This document shows, piece after piece, positions 1 through 9,288 of a DNA stretch of 52,694 nucleotides. Under the pieces are notes generated by a model. The model was not told where the DNA came from and made no database searches. It saw nothing but the letters and a program-made list of their open reading frames with translations. Location of the stretch: the IMG/VR virus record IMGVR_UViG_3300035661_000082, positions 1 through 52,694 of that record, one strand, 5' to 3'. This stretch comes from a virus. A program made the translations under genes and the position numbers. Numbering within the stretch: position 1 is the first letter of the stretch; each line of letters opens with the position of its first letter.

Positions 1-142
1 CGCTTCTGAGAAGTTCAAAGACCAAAGACAGCGACACATGATTATTGCTCAACCAGCTGGCGACATTAACACGTTCATGCAGATGCTTGGGCGAATCCAC
101 AGAACAGGGCAAGTCAAGCTTCCAAAGTACACTATCCTGAGC
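1..142. repeat. Terminal direct repeat (contig closure), left copy
   Basis: Bases 1-142 are repeated at 52553-52694 with a single mismatch (G at 127, A at 52679). The mismatch changes one Lys codon to the other Lys codon of the polyvalent gene. Joining the two copies keeps that gene in frame, so this is most simply a circular assembly or a circularly permuted phage genome read past its start. A true short physical terminal repeat is less likely because the repeat lies inside a coding region. Confidence 0.9.
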
Positions 143-3100
143 GTAGACCTTCCAACAGAAAAGCGACCGACTGCCGTCTTGTCTAAAAAAATGCAGTCGC
201 TTAATGCAAATACATCAAGCAATACTGAATCTGCAACATCCGTTAATTCAGTAGATATGCTCAACAAGTACGGCGATGACGTTGTTCGTCAATACTTAAC
301 GGATAACGTAGACCTTGCTAGAGCAATGGGCGTGGAGGATGGACTTACTGGAGACAATGCTCCAGAAGACTACGCACGGAAAGTGACCGGAAGGCTTGCG
401 CTACAACCTATCGCCGTTCAAAACGCATTCTATGAGGATGTTGAATCCCAATACAACGCGCTTATTGATTACCTTAATAAAACAAATCAAAACGACCTTG
501 TGCCACAGACTTTTGATTTTGATGCAAAAGAAATCAATAGCGATGTTCTTTCTTCAGGAACAGACCCAAGCTCACCTTTTGGCGAGGACGCAATCTACGG
601 TGAATACTCAATCAAGCCGCAAGGCATAGCCATGACACCAAACGAGATACGTTCGGCGCTGGATGAAAGTCTTAATGGCGAACAACGACAAGACAAAGCA
701 AGGGAGCTTATTTCCGACCTAGATAAAAAATTCAATCCATTTTATGAAAAGCTTTCGCAAGCAGGAAAAGATGCAGCAAACATCACACGAGATACAGCGC
801 TTCGATTCCTGTCCGATAACCTTATCGGAACAACATTCCGTGCTGAAATTAACGGCGACACGATGAACGCAGTGGTATTGAATGTGCGTAATACGCACAA
901 ATCAAACGGAAATCCATACAGCATGAGTAAGTTTCAAGTCACGATTGCTGTTAACAACTCAATGCGCTCAATAACAATACCGGCATCAAAAATAAGCAAA
1001 ATCAAAGTTGCTGATCTACGAGAAAACCTAGCAAACTCAACAGAGGCGAAAATAGGCAACCTATTCAAGCCGCAGCAAGACAATCAGCGTGACATAGCAA
1101 AAATCGTCACAGGAAATCTTCTTGCAGCCTATGGAGAAATGAGCGATACACGCGGGACTATCATCAACTTCACTAAAGCAGATGGAACACAGGAACAAGG
1201 AATTTTGCTTCCCAAGGCTTTCAGCATAAAAAACAATACACGCGGAGAATACCGCATTGCTTCTGCTGAAGATGTATTGAAATTCTTCAAGGGAAGCAAA
1301 GACGAAAACATTTCGAAGTATGGCATATCAAGTCGTGATGGACTTATTAGAGTAGTGCCAAACGAATCAGGCATAACCATCCAAGTTCCAAAAAGTAAAG
1401 CCAAAGGCGCAAAGTATTTTCTAAATTCTGACCTGCGTTCAACAGTTTACGATGAAAACTTTACGTCATCGGGTAACTTGATGATTGGTCATACAGTAGG
1501 CAAAGAGAAAACAATAAAAGCCCTAGAAGTCATCATGAAAATGCACGCTCTTTACACGCTACCAAGCATGGCGGAAGAAGCAAAAGCAATTCTTGATAAA
1601 AACAACATCAAATTCAGCCGAAGCCCACAAACAAAAACTGCTGACAAGTACGCGCCTTCACAGGAAACACAGGCCAAAAAAGCAGCCAGCATCCAGTCCA
1701 TTGCTGACAACTTGGCAAAGACTTGGAAGAACGCACCCAAGATTGTTGTTGTTTCAAGCATGGATGATGCGGCTATTCCAGAGATAGCCCGCCAAGTGGA
1801 TGCAGACATGCGCGCGAAAGGAGCTAAGGGCAATCCAAAAGGCTTTTTCTACGATGGCACTGTGTACGTTGTTGCAAGCGAACATAACAGCATCAAGGAC
1901 GTTATCACGACTGTTGCGCATGAAACACTTGGACATGCCGGCCTACGTGGTGTATTTGGCAACTCACTCAACAAGGCACTTAATCAGATCATCCTTGCCC
2001 GTAGGGAAGAAATTATTTCAAAGGCGCGTGAATACGGCCTTCACAACGAGTCAATCACAGATCGCTCAACCAAGGCCGAAGTTTGGGAATCTATGAGCGA
2101 CGAAAATAAGCAATCCGCCGCCGAAGAGGTATTAGCTTCAATGGCCGAGAAGCAGCCTGGTACTAGTATCGTGAAGCAGGCGATTGCAGCGATCCGCCAA
2201 TGGTTGCGCAACATTGGAATGCATATCGAACTTTCCAATGATGACATCATTGCCAACTTCATCATCCCAGCGCGTCGCTATATTGAAAGCGGATCAAAAA
2301 ATCAATTGCAACTTAGCGATCGGATTGAGCCGCACTTTAGTCGCAGTGCCGCACAGTTGCAGAATTCCCAGATCAACACACAGAACAACCTCGTCACTAG
2401 TGCAAAGAACTGGTTAGCAAACCGTAGTGAAGATTTGATGCCGGCAGGTCTTGGCCTGTTAACCATGCGCCACTTGGAGGACTTGAGCAAGGCGCGCATC
2501 CCTGAGTTCACAAACTATGTTGCTATCACAGACAGGATGCAGGCAGATCGAAATACAATGATGGCCGAGTCGAGTAAGGAAGTTGATGCATGGCAAAAGT
2601 GGGCATCAAAGAACCGCGCAATGAACGATGTACTTACAAACATCATGAGCGATTCAACGATTTACGGAATACGCCCCGACTTGCCATATAGGGCTTTGAA
2701 CCTTGCAAATTTGCAGCTTGAGCTTGACGACCTTAACGACAAAATAAGCAAGTCAAACTCTCCAGCGTCCATTAGTGCGATGCAAGAAAAAGCTGACCGA
2801 ATAAGCAATCAAATGGACTTTGAAACAAGCGGAAAACGCCGAGCAAAATATGACGAAATGAAGAATGTTTGGGACAACAACCTAAACCAGAAGGCGCGTG
2901 ACATTTACGACACTGTGCGCAAGATGTATATCAATCGCAGTGACATGATGTTTGATTCGCTGAAAGACAAAATCATGCGCAGTCAAATCACTGGCAAGTC
3001 GGCCTTTGTTGCAAAGCTTCGTACTGAGTACGACCAACGTAAGGCCAATGGCGTTTATTTCCCATTGATGCGCTTTGGTGATTACTGGCTTGATGGAAAG

Positions 3101-5080
3101 GACGCACAGGGCGAGCGCGTTTATTTGATGTTCGACACAGCAGAGCAATTAAGAAGCACTGAGCGCAACTTTAAGGCGCAAGGATTTACGAACATTACTA
3201 CTGGGCGAAAGGTTGATGAATCAAGTTCGTCGCCTGCAAATGTCGGTTTCTTGCACGATGTGCTAGGTAAGGTGTCTTCAGCCCTTGGAGCTTCACCAGA
3301 AGGGGATGCGCTGCGTGATGAAATATATCAAGTATTCCTACGATCACTCCCTGATATGTCAGTGCGCAAGGCGTTCATTCACAGAAAGAATGTTGCAGGA
3401 TTTTCAGACGATGCTATCCGTGGTTTTGCGGTTCGCACGCAGCACATGGCGCACCAGATCGCTCGTATGCGCGTATCGCAAGACCTTGAAGAAAGTATGC
3501 AGACGATGCGCGACCATGTGAAGGCTAACCCAGATACTAAAACATCGGCATTGTTCAATGAGATTCAGAAAACACACCAATGGATTATGAATCCCACGGA
3601 CTCTGCGATTACGAACAAGCTAACAGCACTAGGGTTTTTGTGGTACTTGGGTGCGTCACCTGCGGCAGCCGCCGTTAACATGACTCAGCTAATGACCGTC
3701 ACTGCCCCCGTCCTCATGGCTAAGTACGGCGTGAAATCAATAAAAGCTCTTGGTGACGCAATGCCTGGCGCAATGGGTCGAGGGCTATCGCAGGCAGAAA
3801 AAGGCATGATTGATGTGCTGCGCAAGGCTGGCGCAATCGACGACACGATGGTGCATGACCAAGCTGGCGTAGGAGCAAGCGGAACAATGGGATACAACCC
3901 GATATTCAGCAAGGCCATGAATATAGTGGGATGGATGTTCCAAGCCGCTGAAGTATTCAACAGAAAGACGACTGCCATTGCCGCGTATCGACTGGCTATT
4001 TCAAATGGCGAAACGGTAGACGCTGCGACCGAGTATGCGCGATCTGTGATTTATGAATCACACTTTGACTACAGCAACCTTAATCGGTCTCGCTACATGC
4101 GACCGAATATCGCTAAGGTTCTGTTGCTTTTCAAACAATATGCGCTCAACGTGAGCTACTATCTATTGCGCAATGCGTACTTAGCTAGGAAGGGTGAAAC
4201 CGAACAAGCAAAACGAGAGGCGATGATTAAGCTTGGCGGGACAATGGCAGTGACCATGACCACGGCGGGCATTGCTGGCCTTCCTGTGTTTGCACCCATT
4301 GCTGCAATTATTGGATTGTTTGCTGGAGGAGGCGACCCAGATAAGCGTTGGGATACAGAAGATGAGCTTTACGCATGGATTAAAAAGAACTATGGAAGCG
4401 ACATAGCCAATATAGTAATCCACGGGGCAATGAACAAAGCCCTAGGTATTGATATTGCATCACGCACAAGCATGGGCGAACTATGGATTAGATCGCCAAG
4501 CCGAGACCTTGAGGGCAAGGCGCTGGCAGATAATTACCTTGAACAGCTTGCTGGACCGGTATTAGGCATCCCGGTTGCATGGCTTGGCGGAATGCAGCTT
4601 ATGCAAGAAGGCCACTATGAGCGCGGACTCGAAAAGATTGTTCCAAAGGCTGCACGAGATATGCTAACGGCGGCTCGATTCCACAATGAAGGTGCGTTAA
4701 ACATGGATAGTGAGCCACTGGTAAGTAAGCAGGATATGACTCTTCTCGATGTTCTTGCCAAGTCTCAAGGATTTACACCAACGCGACTTGCTGAGGTTTA
4801 TGGCGAAAACGCGCGCGTCAAGAATGCTGAGAGTTTTCTACAAAAACGCCGTCAACAAATCATCAACCAAGCCTGGCTAGCGAAGTCAACAGACGACAAA
4901 GAGGCATGGAGCAAGAATGCAGAATCCGTTAAGAAGTGGAATAGCGAATATCCATTGATCAGTATTAAGCCGTCAACCCTGCATCAGTCATTCAAGATGC
5001 ACGAAAAGAATATGAAAAAAGCAGAAAACGGTATAATCATCAACAAGCATTATGCACCATATGTCGAACAGTACAGATAG
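2..5080 (+). CDS. Polyvalent DarB-like protein, C-terminal part (helicase end, zincin, membrane/ejection region)
   Basis: This is the downstream part of a 2,742-residue protein that starts at 49404 and continues through the contig join. It opens with the end of the helicase, including motif VI (about 80-112; GRIHRTGQ). About 530 residues follow with no domain I can name. A zincin-type metalloprotease motif HETLGH then starts at 1919 (about residue 1690 of the full protein). Long helical stretches come next, with two hydrophobic segments near 3634-3720 and 4243-4330, as in proteins ejected with phage DNA. The hydrophobic region with a FLWYLGASPAAAAVN sequence resembles the large-polyvalent-protein-associated (LPD) domains described by Iyer and colleagues; that is recall, not a search. 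The first in-frame ATG in the window is at 38, but it is internal and not a start. The gene stops 9 bases before the tail gene at 5090. Confidence 0.9.
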   Translation, partial: ASEKFKDQRQRHMIIAQPAGDINTFMQMLGRIHRTGQVKLPKYTILSVDLPTEKRPTAVLSKKMQSLNANTSSNTESATSVNSVDMLNKYGDDVVRQYLTDNVDLARAMGVEDGLTGDNAPEDYARKVTGRLALQPIAVQNAFYEDVESQYNALIDYLNKTNQNDLVPQTFDFDAKEINSDVLSSGTDPSSPFGEDAIYGEYSIKPQGIAMTPNEIRSALDESLNGEQRQDKARELISDLDKKFNPFYEKLSQAGKDAANITRDTALRFLSDNLIGTTFRAEINGDTMNAVVLNVRNTHKSNGNPYSMSKFQVTIAVNNSMRSITIPASKISKIKVADLRENLANSTEAKIGNLFKPQQDNQRDIAKIVTGNLLAAYGEMSDTRGTIINFTKADGTQEQGILLPKAFSIKNNTRGEYRIASAEDVLKFFKGSKDENISKYGISSRDGLIRVVPNESGITIQVPKSKAKGAKYFLNSDLRSTVYDENFTSSGNLMIGHTVGKEKTIKALEVIMKMHALYTLPSMAEEAKAILDKNNIKFSRSPQTKTADKYAPSQETQAKKAASIQSIADNLAKTWKNAPKIVVVSSMDDAAIPEIARQVDADMRAKGAKGNPKGFFYDGTVYVVASEHNSIKDVITTVAHETLGHAGLRGVFGNSLNKALNQIILARREEIISKAREYGLHNESITDRSTKAEVWESMSDENKQSAAEEVLASMAEKQPGTSIVKQAIAAIRQWLRNIGMHIELSNDDIIANFIIPARRYIESGSKNQLQLSDRIEPHFSRSAAQLQNSQINTQNNLVTSAKNWLANRSEDLMPAGLGLLTMRHLEDLSKARIPEFTNYVAITDRMQADRNTMMAESSKEVDAWQKWASKNRAMNDVLTNIMSDSTIYGIRPDLPYRALNLANLQLELDDLNDKISKSNSPASISAMQEKADRISNQMDFETSGKRRAKYDEMKNVWDNNLNQKARDIYDTVRKMYINRSDMMFDSLKDKIMRSQITGKSAFVAKLRTEYDQRKANGVYFPLMRFGDYWLDGKDAQGERVYLMFDTAEQLRSTERNFKAQGFTNITTGRKVDESSSSPANVGFLHDVLGKVSSALGASPEGDALRDEIYQVFLRSLPDMSVRKAFIHRKNVAGFSDDAIRGFAVRTQHMAHQIARMRVSQDLEESMQTMRDHVKANPDTKTSALFNEIQKTHQWIMNPTDSAITNKLTALGFLWYLGASPAAAAVNMTQLMTVTAPVLMAKYGVKSIKALGDAMPGAMGRGLSQAEKGMIDVLRKAGAIDDTMVHDQAGVGASGTMGYNPIFSKAMNIVGWMFQAAEVFNRKTTAIAAYRLAISNGETVDAATEYARSVIYESHFDYSNLNRSRYMRPNIAKVLLLFKQYALNVSYYLLRNAYLARKGETEQAKREAMIKLGGTMAVTMTTAGIAGLPVFAPIAAIIGLFAGGGDPDKRWDTEDELYAWIKKNYGSDIANIVIHGAMNKALGIDIASRTSMGELWIRSPSRDLEGKALADNYLEQLAGPVLGIPVAWLGGMQLMQEGHYERGLEKIVPKAARDMLTAARFHNEGALNMDSEPLVSKQDMTLLDVLAKSQGFTPTRLAEVYGENARVKNAESFLQKRRQQIINQAWLAKSTDDKEAWSKNAESVKKWNSEYPLISIKPSTLHQSFKMHEKNMKKAENGIIINKHYAPYVEQYR

Positions 5081-5089
5081 AGGATTCGC

Positions 5090-5644
5090 ATGGAAATCAC
5101 AAAAGGATCGACGTTTGAAGACACCATCCGTTGGGCAACTGATAGATGCGTATTTGCGCCAATCACGGCGATAGCCCAATCTGCCCCGTGCGTTATCACA
5201 TCGGTAGCGCATGGACTTGTTGATGGATGGGATGTCAAGATTGAATCAGTAAAAGGGATGACTGAGATCAATAACCAAAAAGGCGTAGCCCATGTTATCA
5301 GTGCTGACTCAATATCAATCGACTGCCTAAACTCGCTTGACTTCACGGCATACACATCCGGCGGAGTTATCAGGTACATGATACCCGAAGACATGACCGG
5401 GTTTGAGGCTAGGCAAGTTATCAAAGATAGGGTTGGCGGGATGGTTCTGCTCACGCTATCATCAGCCACGGGCGAGATTGTCGTTGACAACGTAACCAAG
5501 CGCATTGACCGCACTATTCCTGCAAGTGTCACCGAGGCTCTTACATGGCGGCGCGGAATTTCAGACTTGGAGCTATTCACATTGAATGGGTACGTCGTTA
5601 AAATTATTGAGTCCGAGGAAGTCACCGTGTCGTCCGAGGTGTAA
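5090..5644 (+). CDS. Tail protein with E1-FCCH-like and Ig-like segments
   Basis: The protein has 184 residues. Residues about 35-55 (VITSVAHGLVDGWDVKIESV) have the pattern of the small FCCH-like beta domain that recurs in phage tail proteins. The C-terminal half (TGFEARQVIKDRVGG, then LTWRRGISDLELF) matches a short beta-sandwich module usually found just upstream of tail-fibre genes. The ATG has AGAGG six bases upstream and follows the polyvalent stop by nine bases, so it is probably in the same late transcript. It is likely a baseplate or fibre-attachment component. The exact structural position is inferred from gene order. Confidence 0.65.
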   Translation: MEITKGSTFEDTIRWATDRCVFAPITAIAQSAPCVITSVAHGLVDGWDVKIESVKGMTEINNQKGVAHVISADSISIDCLNSLDFTAYTSGGVIRYMIPEDMTGFEARQVIKDRVGGMVLLTLSSATGEIVVDNVTKRIDRTIPASVTEALTWRRGISDLELFTLNGYVVKIIESEEVTVSSEV

Positions 5645-5647
5645 AAA

Positions 5648-5974
5648 ATGACTAATGCCACCGTAACCACAAAAGGAATTGTCATAAATGCCACTGTAAC
5701 TACAAATAATGCTACCGTAATCAAAAAAATAAATGCAACAAGCATTGTTAAAAATGGTGTGCGCGGCATCCAAGGCATCCAAGGGATCCAAGGTATTCAG
5801 GGTATTCAGGGTGAGAAGGGCGATAACGGAGGGGGTTCTGGCGTGACCTACTTGCAAGATAACGAACCGTCCACGGCAGTGGACAAAGAAATTCTTTTCA
5901 AACCGACGACGCAGCAACTTATGGTGTACGCTGGATCGTGGAAAACCGTAAATCTTGATGGGGGATACTTCTAA
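5648..5974 (+). CDS. Collagen-like tail fibre protein
   Basis: The protein has 108 residues. The N-terminal 35 residues are rich in Asn-Ala-Thr repeats (NATVTT, NATVIKK). A collagen-like run of six Gly-Ile-Gln triplets plus GEKGDNG lies at about residues 40-62 (5765-5830). The C-terminus reads like the short fibre-linker domain often written LFKPTTQQLMVYAGSWKTV. Collagen-like triplets form triple helices in phage fibre shafts. The ATG lies three bases after the previous stop, and the stop overlaps the next start as TAATG, so translation of the three fibre genes is coupled. It may be an adaptor between the tail and the two larger proteins downstream. Confidence 0.65.
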   Translation: MTNATVTTKGIVINATVTTNNATVIKKINATSIVKNGVRGIQGIQGIQGIQGIQGEKGDNGGGSGVTYLQDNEPSTAVDKEILFKPTTQQLMVYAGSWKTVNLDGGYF

Positions 5975-6498
5975 TGGCCGACTTAATTAAAATCAAAGGT
6001 AGTAATGTCACTGCCGCACCAGCAACCCTTTCTGCGCGAGAGCTTGCATACTCGGAGACTTCAGGAAATCTGTTTATTGGTCGAATCAATGACGGAACGC
6101 CTATCGTCATTGGAGGCAAGACCGACCATGACAAACTTTCATTGATTGAAGCAGGCGCGCAGGTCAACACTATCACGTCCGTTGCTGGGCGAACAGGTGC
6201 GGTCGTGCTTACAACCGATGACCTTGCCAACTTCAATACAGCTACGGATACGCGTATTGGTGCTGCGTCAATCAAAGACCTTGCAGACGTGGGATCAACC
6301 GTACCCAGTGAAGGGCAGACGCTTATCTGGCGCACGAACCAGTATGTACCTGAAGCACCAGGCAGTGGTGTTACGACATTTATTGCGCTGACAGATACCC
6401 CGGCCGCATACGCAGGTGCAGGCGGCAATATCGTCAAAGTTAACGCAGCCGCCAACGCGCTTGAGTTTGTTAATGGGATTGATGGCGGGACGTTCTAA
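5974..6498 (+). CDS. Tail fibre/tropism-type protein, small
   Basis: The protein has 174 residues and begins with a module (ADLIKIKGSN, ELAYSETSGNLFIGRI) shared with many fibre and tropism proteins, in which a short beta repeat of the form R-x-x-A-x-P-L-x-x-GELAYN carries the trimer stem. The next gene starts with the same module, so the two are modular paralogues at their N-termini. The middle (NTITSVAGRTGAVVLTTDDL) is a fibre motif seen in many phages. Start and stop both use TAATG overlaps. No receptor-binding tip is obvious, so it probably acts as a spacer or partner of the larger protein downstream. Confidence 0.6.
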   Translation: MADLIKIKGSNVTAAPATLSARELAYSETSGNLFIGRINDGTPIVIGGKTDHDKLSLIEAGAQVNTITSVAGRTGAVVLTTDDLANFNTATDTRIGAASIKDLADVGSTVPSEGQTLIWRTNQYVPEAPGSGVTTFIALTDTPAAYAGAGGNIVKVNAAANALEFVNGIDGGTF

Positions 6499-8063
6499 TG
6501 GCGGACGTCATCCGGGTAAAGCGAACTGAAAGTGCTGGGGTAGAGCCACTGAGCCTCGCCTATGGCGAGCTTGCCGTCAATGTGACAGACAAGGCTCTCT
6601 GGGTGGGTAGTTCATCCAATGCCGCCGTATTACTTAACGCATCAAGCTCAGGAGAATCTACTGTGCCTATCGGATACAAAGAACAACCGCTCGTCGTCAA
6701 CAAGGGCAGCATTTCCAATACAACCGCTGGACAACTATACAGTCTATGGCGCGCAGCTGGCTTCCCTACTATAGGTAATATTCCAACAACAACTCCAACG
6801 GTATGCACGAGCGCAACGACCGGAGCGCTGATATTCAACAATGCCAACGTTGAGACAAAAAGTTATCTTGGTACATTAAGTATACGTTCATCAAACTCTG
6901 GAACGCTCGTCATTATCGAGGATAGGCTTGCTCATATGGCTGGCCTTGTTGGAAACGTAACCACGGCGCAAACGGTAAATTTGTCAGCAACCATTGCCGG
7001 ATTATCTGCAAGCCGGATTGGTGCGGCAAGCTACTCTGAACTTAGCTGGGGGATGGAGTGGTACGCCGATACCGGGTCAACAGCCACCACTGCAACAGTC
7101 AACGTAACATATTCCGACAATAGCACAGGAAACCTTTCGCCTATCGCGTTGGCAGTAACAACTAGAGCATCAATACGCATTGACTTGAAATACTACATTC
7201 CAGTTGCGGCTGCAATTTTGAACATAAAGTCGATTAACACCGTTACCCTATCAGCTAGCACAGGTGCAGCAGGTAATTTAGGGTTTACGATGTCGCGAAA
7301 TATAACTAGCATTGGTGCGCTGCTTGGCAGCTACCCGACGGATGTTCATCACCCCACAGAACAAATGCCTGATGTACAGAATGATGCCTGTATATCGTTT
7401 GTTATCATGGCAAATAACACAACGACAGGAATTCTAACGGCCTACATGCAGCTATTGCAAAAGGCATCTACTGTTGGTTCTGTATTTAATCGACAAGAGT
7501 TCACATCAAATGGCACGTTCGTCGTTCCAGACGGCGTTACGCAAATCCTTTTGTCTGGTGTAGCTCAAGGCGGAGCAGGTGGACAATCAACGGGAGGAAC
7601 GCAAGGCGCTGCAGGCGGAGGATCGTCGGGCGAATGGATTTTACGCAAGAAATTCACTGTTACGCCGGGCAGTTCGCACGCTGTTGTTATCGCACCTTTG
7701 GATTCATCAAGTTTTGGTGCACTGCAAACGCTTAGGCAAGGTTATAACGGTACTGGAGGCAACCAATCCTACGAAGGTATTTTTGACTCATTGGCTGGTG
7801 CGTCCCCTGGATGGGGCGAACCAGGCGGCGCAGGTGGCGTAGGATTTGACACTGGGTTTGCTGGAATTGCGAATGCGCATCATGGCAATGGCGGTAATGG
7901 CGGTTCCTCACCGTTCGGCGCGGGCGGCAGTGGCGGTAGTCCAAGTAACAATGGCGGCCACGGTACAGGCTACGGTGCAGGCGGTGGGGGTGACGGTGGT
8001 GGTTTGGTTACTAGCTCTGGAACAAACACCGGATCACCAGGGTTGTGGATTGTCGAGTGGTAA
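6498..8063 (+). CDS. Receptor-binding tail fibre with glycine-rich tip
   Basis: The protein has 521 residues. The N-terminus (ADVIRVKRTESAGVEPL, SLAYGELAVNVTDKALWVG) repeats the module of the previous gene. The middle is Ser/Thr-rich beta-type sequence. From about residue 335 (PDGVTQILLSG) the protein becomes glycine-rich, with long runs such as GGAGGQSTGGTQGAAGGG and a final GGGGDGGG, ending in LWIVEW. Polyglycine-rich C-termini form receptor-binding tips in other phage adhesins such as the T4-like gp38 type. This is the best candidate for the host-range determinant. No template repeat or reverse transcriptase was seen, so there is no sign of targeted diversification. Confidence 0.7.
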   Translation: MADVIRVKRTESAGVEPLSLAYGELAVNVTDKALWVGSSSNAAVLLNASSSGESTVPIGYKEQPLVVNKGSISNTTAGQLYSLWRAAGFPTIGNIPTTTPTVCTSATTGALIFNNANVETKSYLGTLSIRSSNSGTLVIIEDRLAHMAGLVGNVTTAQTVNLSATIAGLSASRIGAASYSELSWGMEWYADTGSTATTATVNVTYSDNSTGNLSPIALAVTTRASIRIDLKYYIPVAAAILNIKSINTVTLSASTGAAGNLGFTMSRNITSIGALLGSYPTDVHHPTEQMPDVQNDACISFVIMANNTTTGILTAYMQLLQKASTVGSVFNRQEFTSNGTFVVPDGVTQILLSGVAQGGAGGQSTGGTQGAAGGGSSGEWILRKKFTVTPGSSHAVVIAPLDSSSFGALQTLRQGYNGTGGNQSYEGIFDSLAGASPGWGEPGGAGGVGFDTGFAGIANAHHGNGGNGGSSPFGAGGSGGSPSNNGGHGTGYGAGGGGDGGGLVTSSGTNTGSPGLWIVEW

Positions 8064-8108
8064 CAGTTTTTTCAACGCCCAATATCGGGTATTTTCGAGG
8101 ACATAAAG

Positions 8109-8426
8109 ATGGCACAAGCACCTGTTTTTTCAGCACAAGTACAATTTGCACGCAACGCAATTCCGCAAGAGGCTGTCAACATTTTGCAGGAAGTGTTAGA
8201 CACAAAAGCGACCACTGGCACAAATGCCGTGTTCGACACGGTTGAAACGTCTCGCATGATGACAGTTGAAGAGCTGACAGAATGGAAAGAGTTGTATGGT
8301 TTACGTGACGGCACTCGCGCATTTGCAACAGATTGTGATAGCAAAAACTTCGGTGAGACGGCATACGGAGGCGGATTATTCGCCGTACCAGTATATCTGA
8401 TGGGCGGAATTTGGATGATTGGATAA
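8109..8426 (+). CDS. Hypothetical protein after the receptor-binding fibre
   Basis: The protein has 105 residues. The start is well supported by GAGG eight bases upstream. It is probably a soluble N-terminal helical segment (AVNILQEVLDTKA) followed by a C-terminal hydrophobic end (GGGLFAVPVYLMGGIWMIG). Its place directly after the receptor-binding fibre suggests a fibre chaperone or an accessory, but no motif proves this. I do not recognise the family. Confidence 0.6.
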   Translation: MAQAPVFSAQVQFARNAIPQEAVNILQEVLDTKATTGTNAVFDTVETSRMMTVEELTEWKELYGLRDGTRAFATDCDSKNFGETAYGGGLFAVPVYLMGGIWMIG

Positions 8427-8434
8427 AAACTATC

Positions 8435-8644
8435 ATGCCCCACAAGTACGACCAAGGCGCATACACTGTTTTGTTCTTTGACCACCTAGGCCGCAAAACA
8501 GGTGAGAAAGTTGCCAACAGCTTTACCGAGGCGAGCAATCTAGGCAAAAAGCACGATGGTTCATACACTGTGATCCGTTGTGTCGTAAATAGCGCAAAGA
8601 ATAATGCGTCTTGGATGCCTAGGGATAAAAACCATGAGCGTTAA
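8435..8644 (+). CDS. Small hypothetical protein before the endolysin
   Basis: The protein has 69 residues from the ATG at 8435. A longer reading from a TTG at 8411 would overlap the previous gene; neither start has a strong Shine-Dalgarno. It carries a compact alpha/beta-looking sequence (YTVLFFDHLGRKTGEKV, GSYTVIRCVV). The stop overlaps the endolysin start at 8634, so the two are probably translated from the same message. Function is unknown. Confidence 0.5.
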   Translation: MPHKYDQGAYTVLFFDHLGRKTGEKVANSFTEASNLGKKHDGSYTVIRCVVNSAKNNASWMPRDKNHER

Positions 8645-9164
8645 ACGCTATGCTCTCACATCAACAACCATCCTTGCGCTTCTTGGCACGGGTGGTGCCG
8701 TGCTTGAAAGCACTGAGCAGCATGAGGGATATTCGCCTGTTGCTACTGTCCCAGTTAAGGGAGACCCATGTACAGGCGGATTCGGTTCCACAACTCACTT
8801 AGACGGCAGCAAGGTAAAGTGCGGCGATGTGTTCACGCCTGAGTATGCAGAGAAGCGCACGAGCGCCTACCTACTCACACAGAACACGCAGCTTAATGCT
8901 TGCATTACTTCAAATCTAACACCTATCGAGTACGGAATGATTGCAGACCATGCGTATGAGTATGGTGTTGGAGCTACATGCAAATCTGCGATTGTCCATT
9001 ATGCTAATAAGGGCGAGTATATGAAAAGCTGTATATCACACCTGAATTGGAAATACGTGCGCGGGTACGACTGCTCAACTCCTGGCAACAAGTTTTGCTC
9101 AGGCGTTTGGACTAGATCTGTTTTCAGGTACAATTCTTGTATGAATGAACAACGTATACAGTGA
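8634..9164 (+). CDS. SAR endolysin (lysozyme, GH24 type)
   Basis: The enzyme should cleave the peptidoglycan glycan strand in the periplasm. From the ATG at 8634 it has 176 residues. An upstream in-frame ATG at 8604 would put ten polar residues before the membrane segment and is less likely. Residues about 7-24 form a weakly hydrophobic Gly/Ala/Thr-rich signal-anchor-release segment. The catalytic region HEGYSPV (Glu31) through GDPCTGGFG (Asp44, Thr47) fits the GH24 Glu-Asp-Thr triad with a longer first spacer. Eight cysteines (for example PCTGG, KCGD, TCKS, FCSG) suggest disulfide-controlled activation, as in P1 Lyz and similar enzymes. It starts the lysis cassette. Confidence 0.85.
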   Translation: MSVKRYALTSTTILALLGTGGAVLESTEQHEGYSPVATVPVKGDPCTGGFGSTTHLDGSKVKCGDVFTPEYAEKRTSAYLLTQNTQLNACITSNLTPIEYGMIADHAYEYGVGATCKSAIVHYANKGEYMKSCISHLNWKYVRGYDCSTPGNKFCSGVWTRSVFRYNSCMNEQRIQ

Positions 9165-9171
9165 GGTTTCT

Positions 9172-9288
9172 ATGCAAGGTAATCTAGTAATGTGTCGACG
9201 TAAATCGTCTAAATTCGCACTGATATTTATCATTGCTGTTATTCTTGCAATTCCAGCATTGGTTGTTATTTCTGCTGCCAACCTATGA
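9172..9288 (+). CDS. Very small single-pass membrane protein in the lysis cassette
   Basis: This is a 38-residue protein. The ATG is preceded by GAGG with a short spacer. The N-terminus is basic (CRRKSSK) and is followed by one strongly hydrophobic segment (FALIFIIAVILAIPALVVI). The stop TGA overlaps the next ATG as ATGA, so it is coupled to the i-spanin. By position and topology it could be a holin, pinholin or antiholin. The larger candidate holin at 9959 makes that assignment uncertain. Confidence 0.65.
   Translation: MQGNLVMCRRKSSKFALIFIIAVILAIPALVVISAANL

Noticed and set aside
5050-5778. 242-residue minus-strand ORF over the first tail gene
   Set aside because: It lacks a ribosome site and lies opposite a gene with clear tail-protein patterns; its hydrophobic composition follows the sense codons.
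5974-8063. Possible diversity-generating retroelement next to Mtd-like fibre modules
   Set aside because: No reverse transcriptase ORF and no template/variable repeat pair were found in the window.
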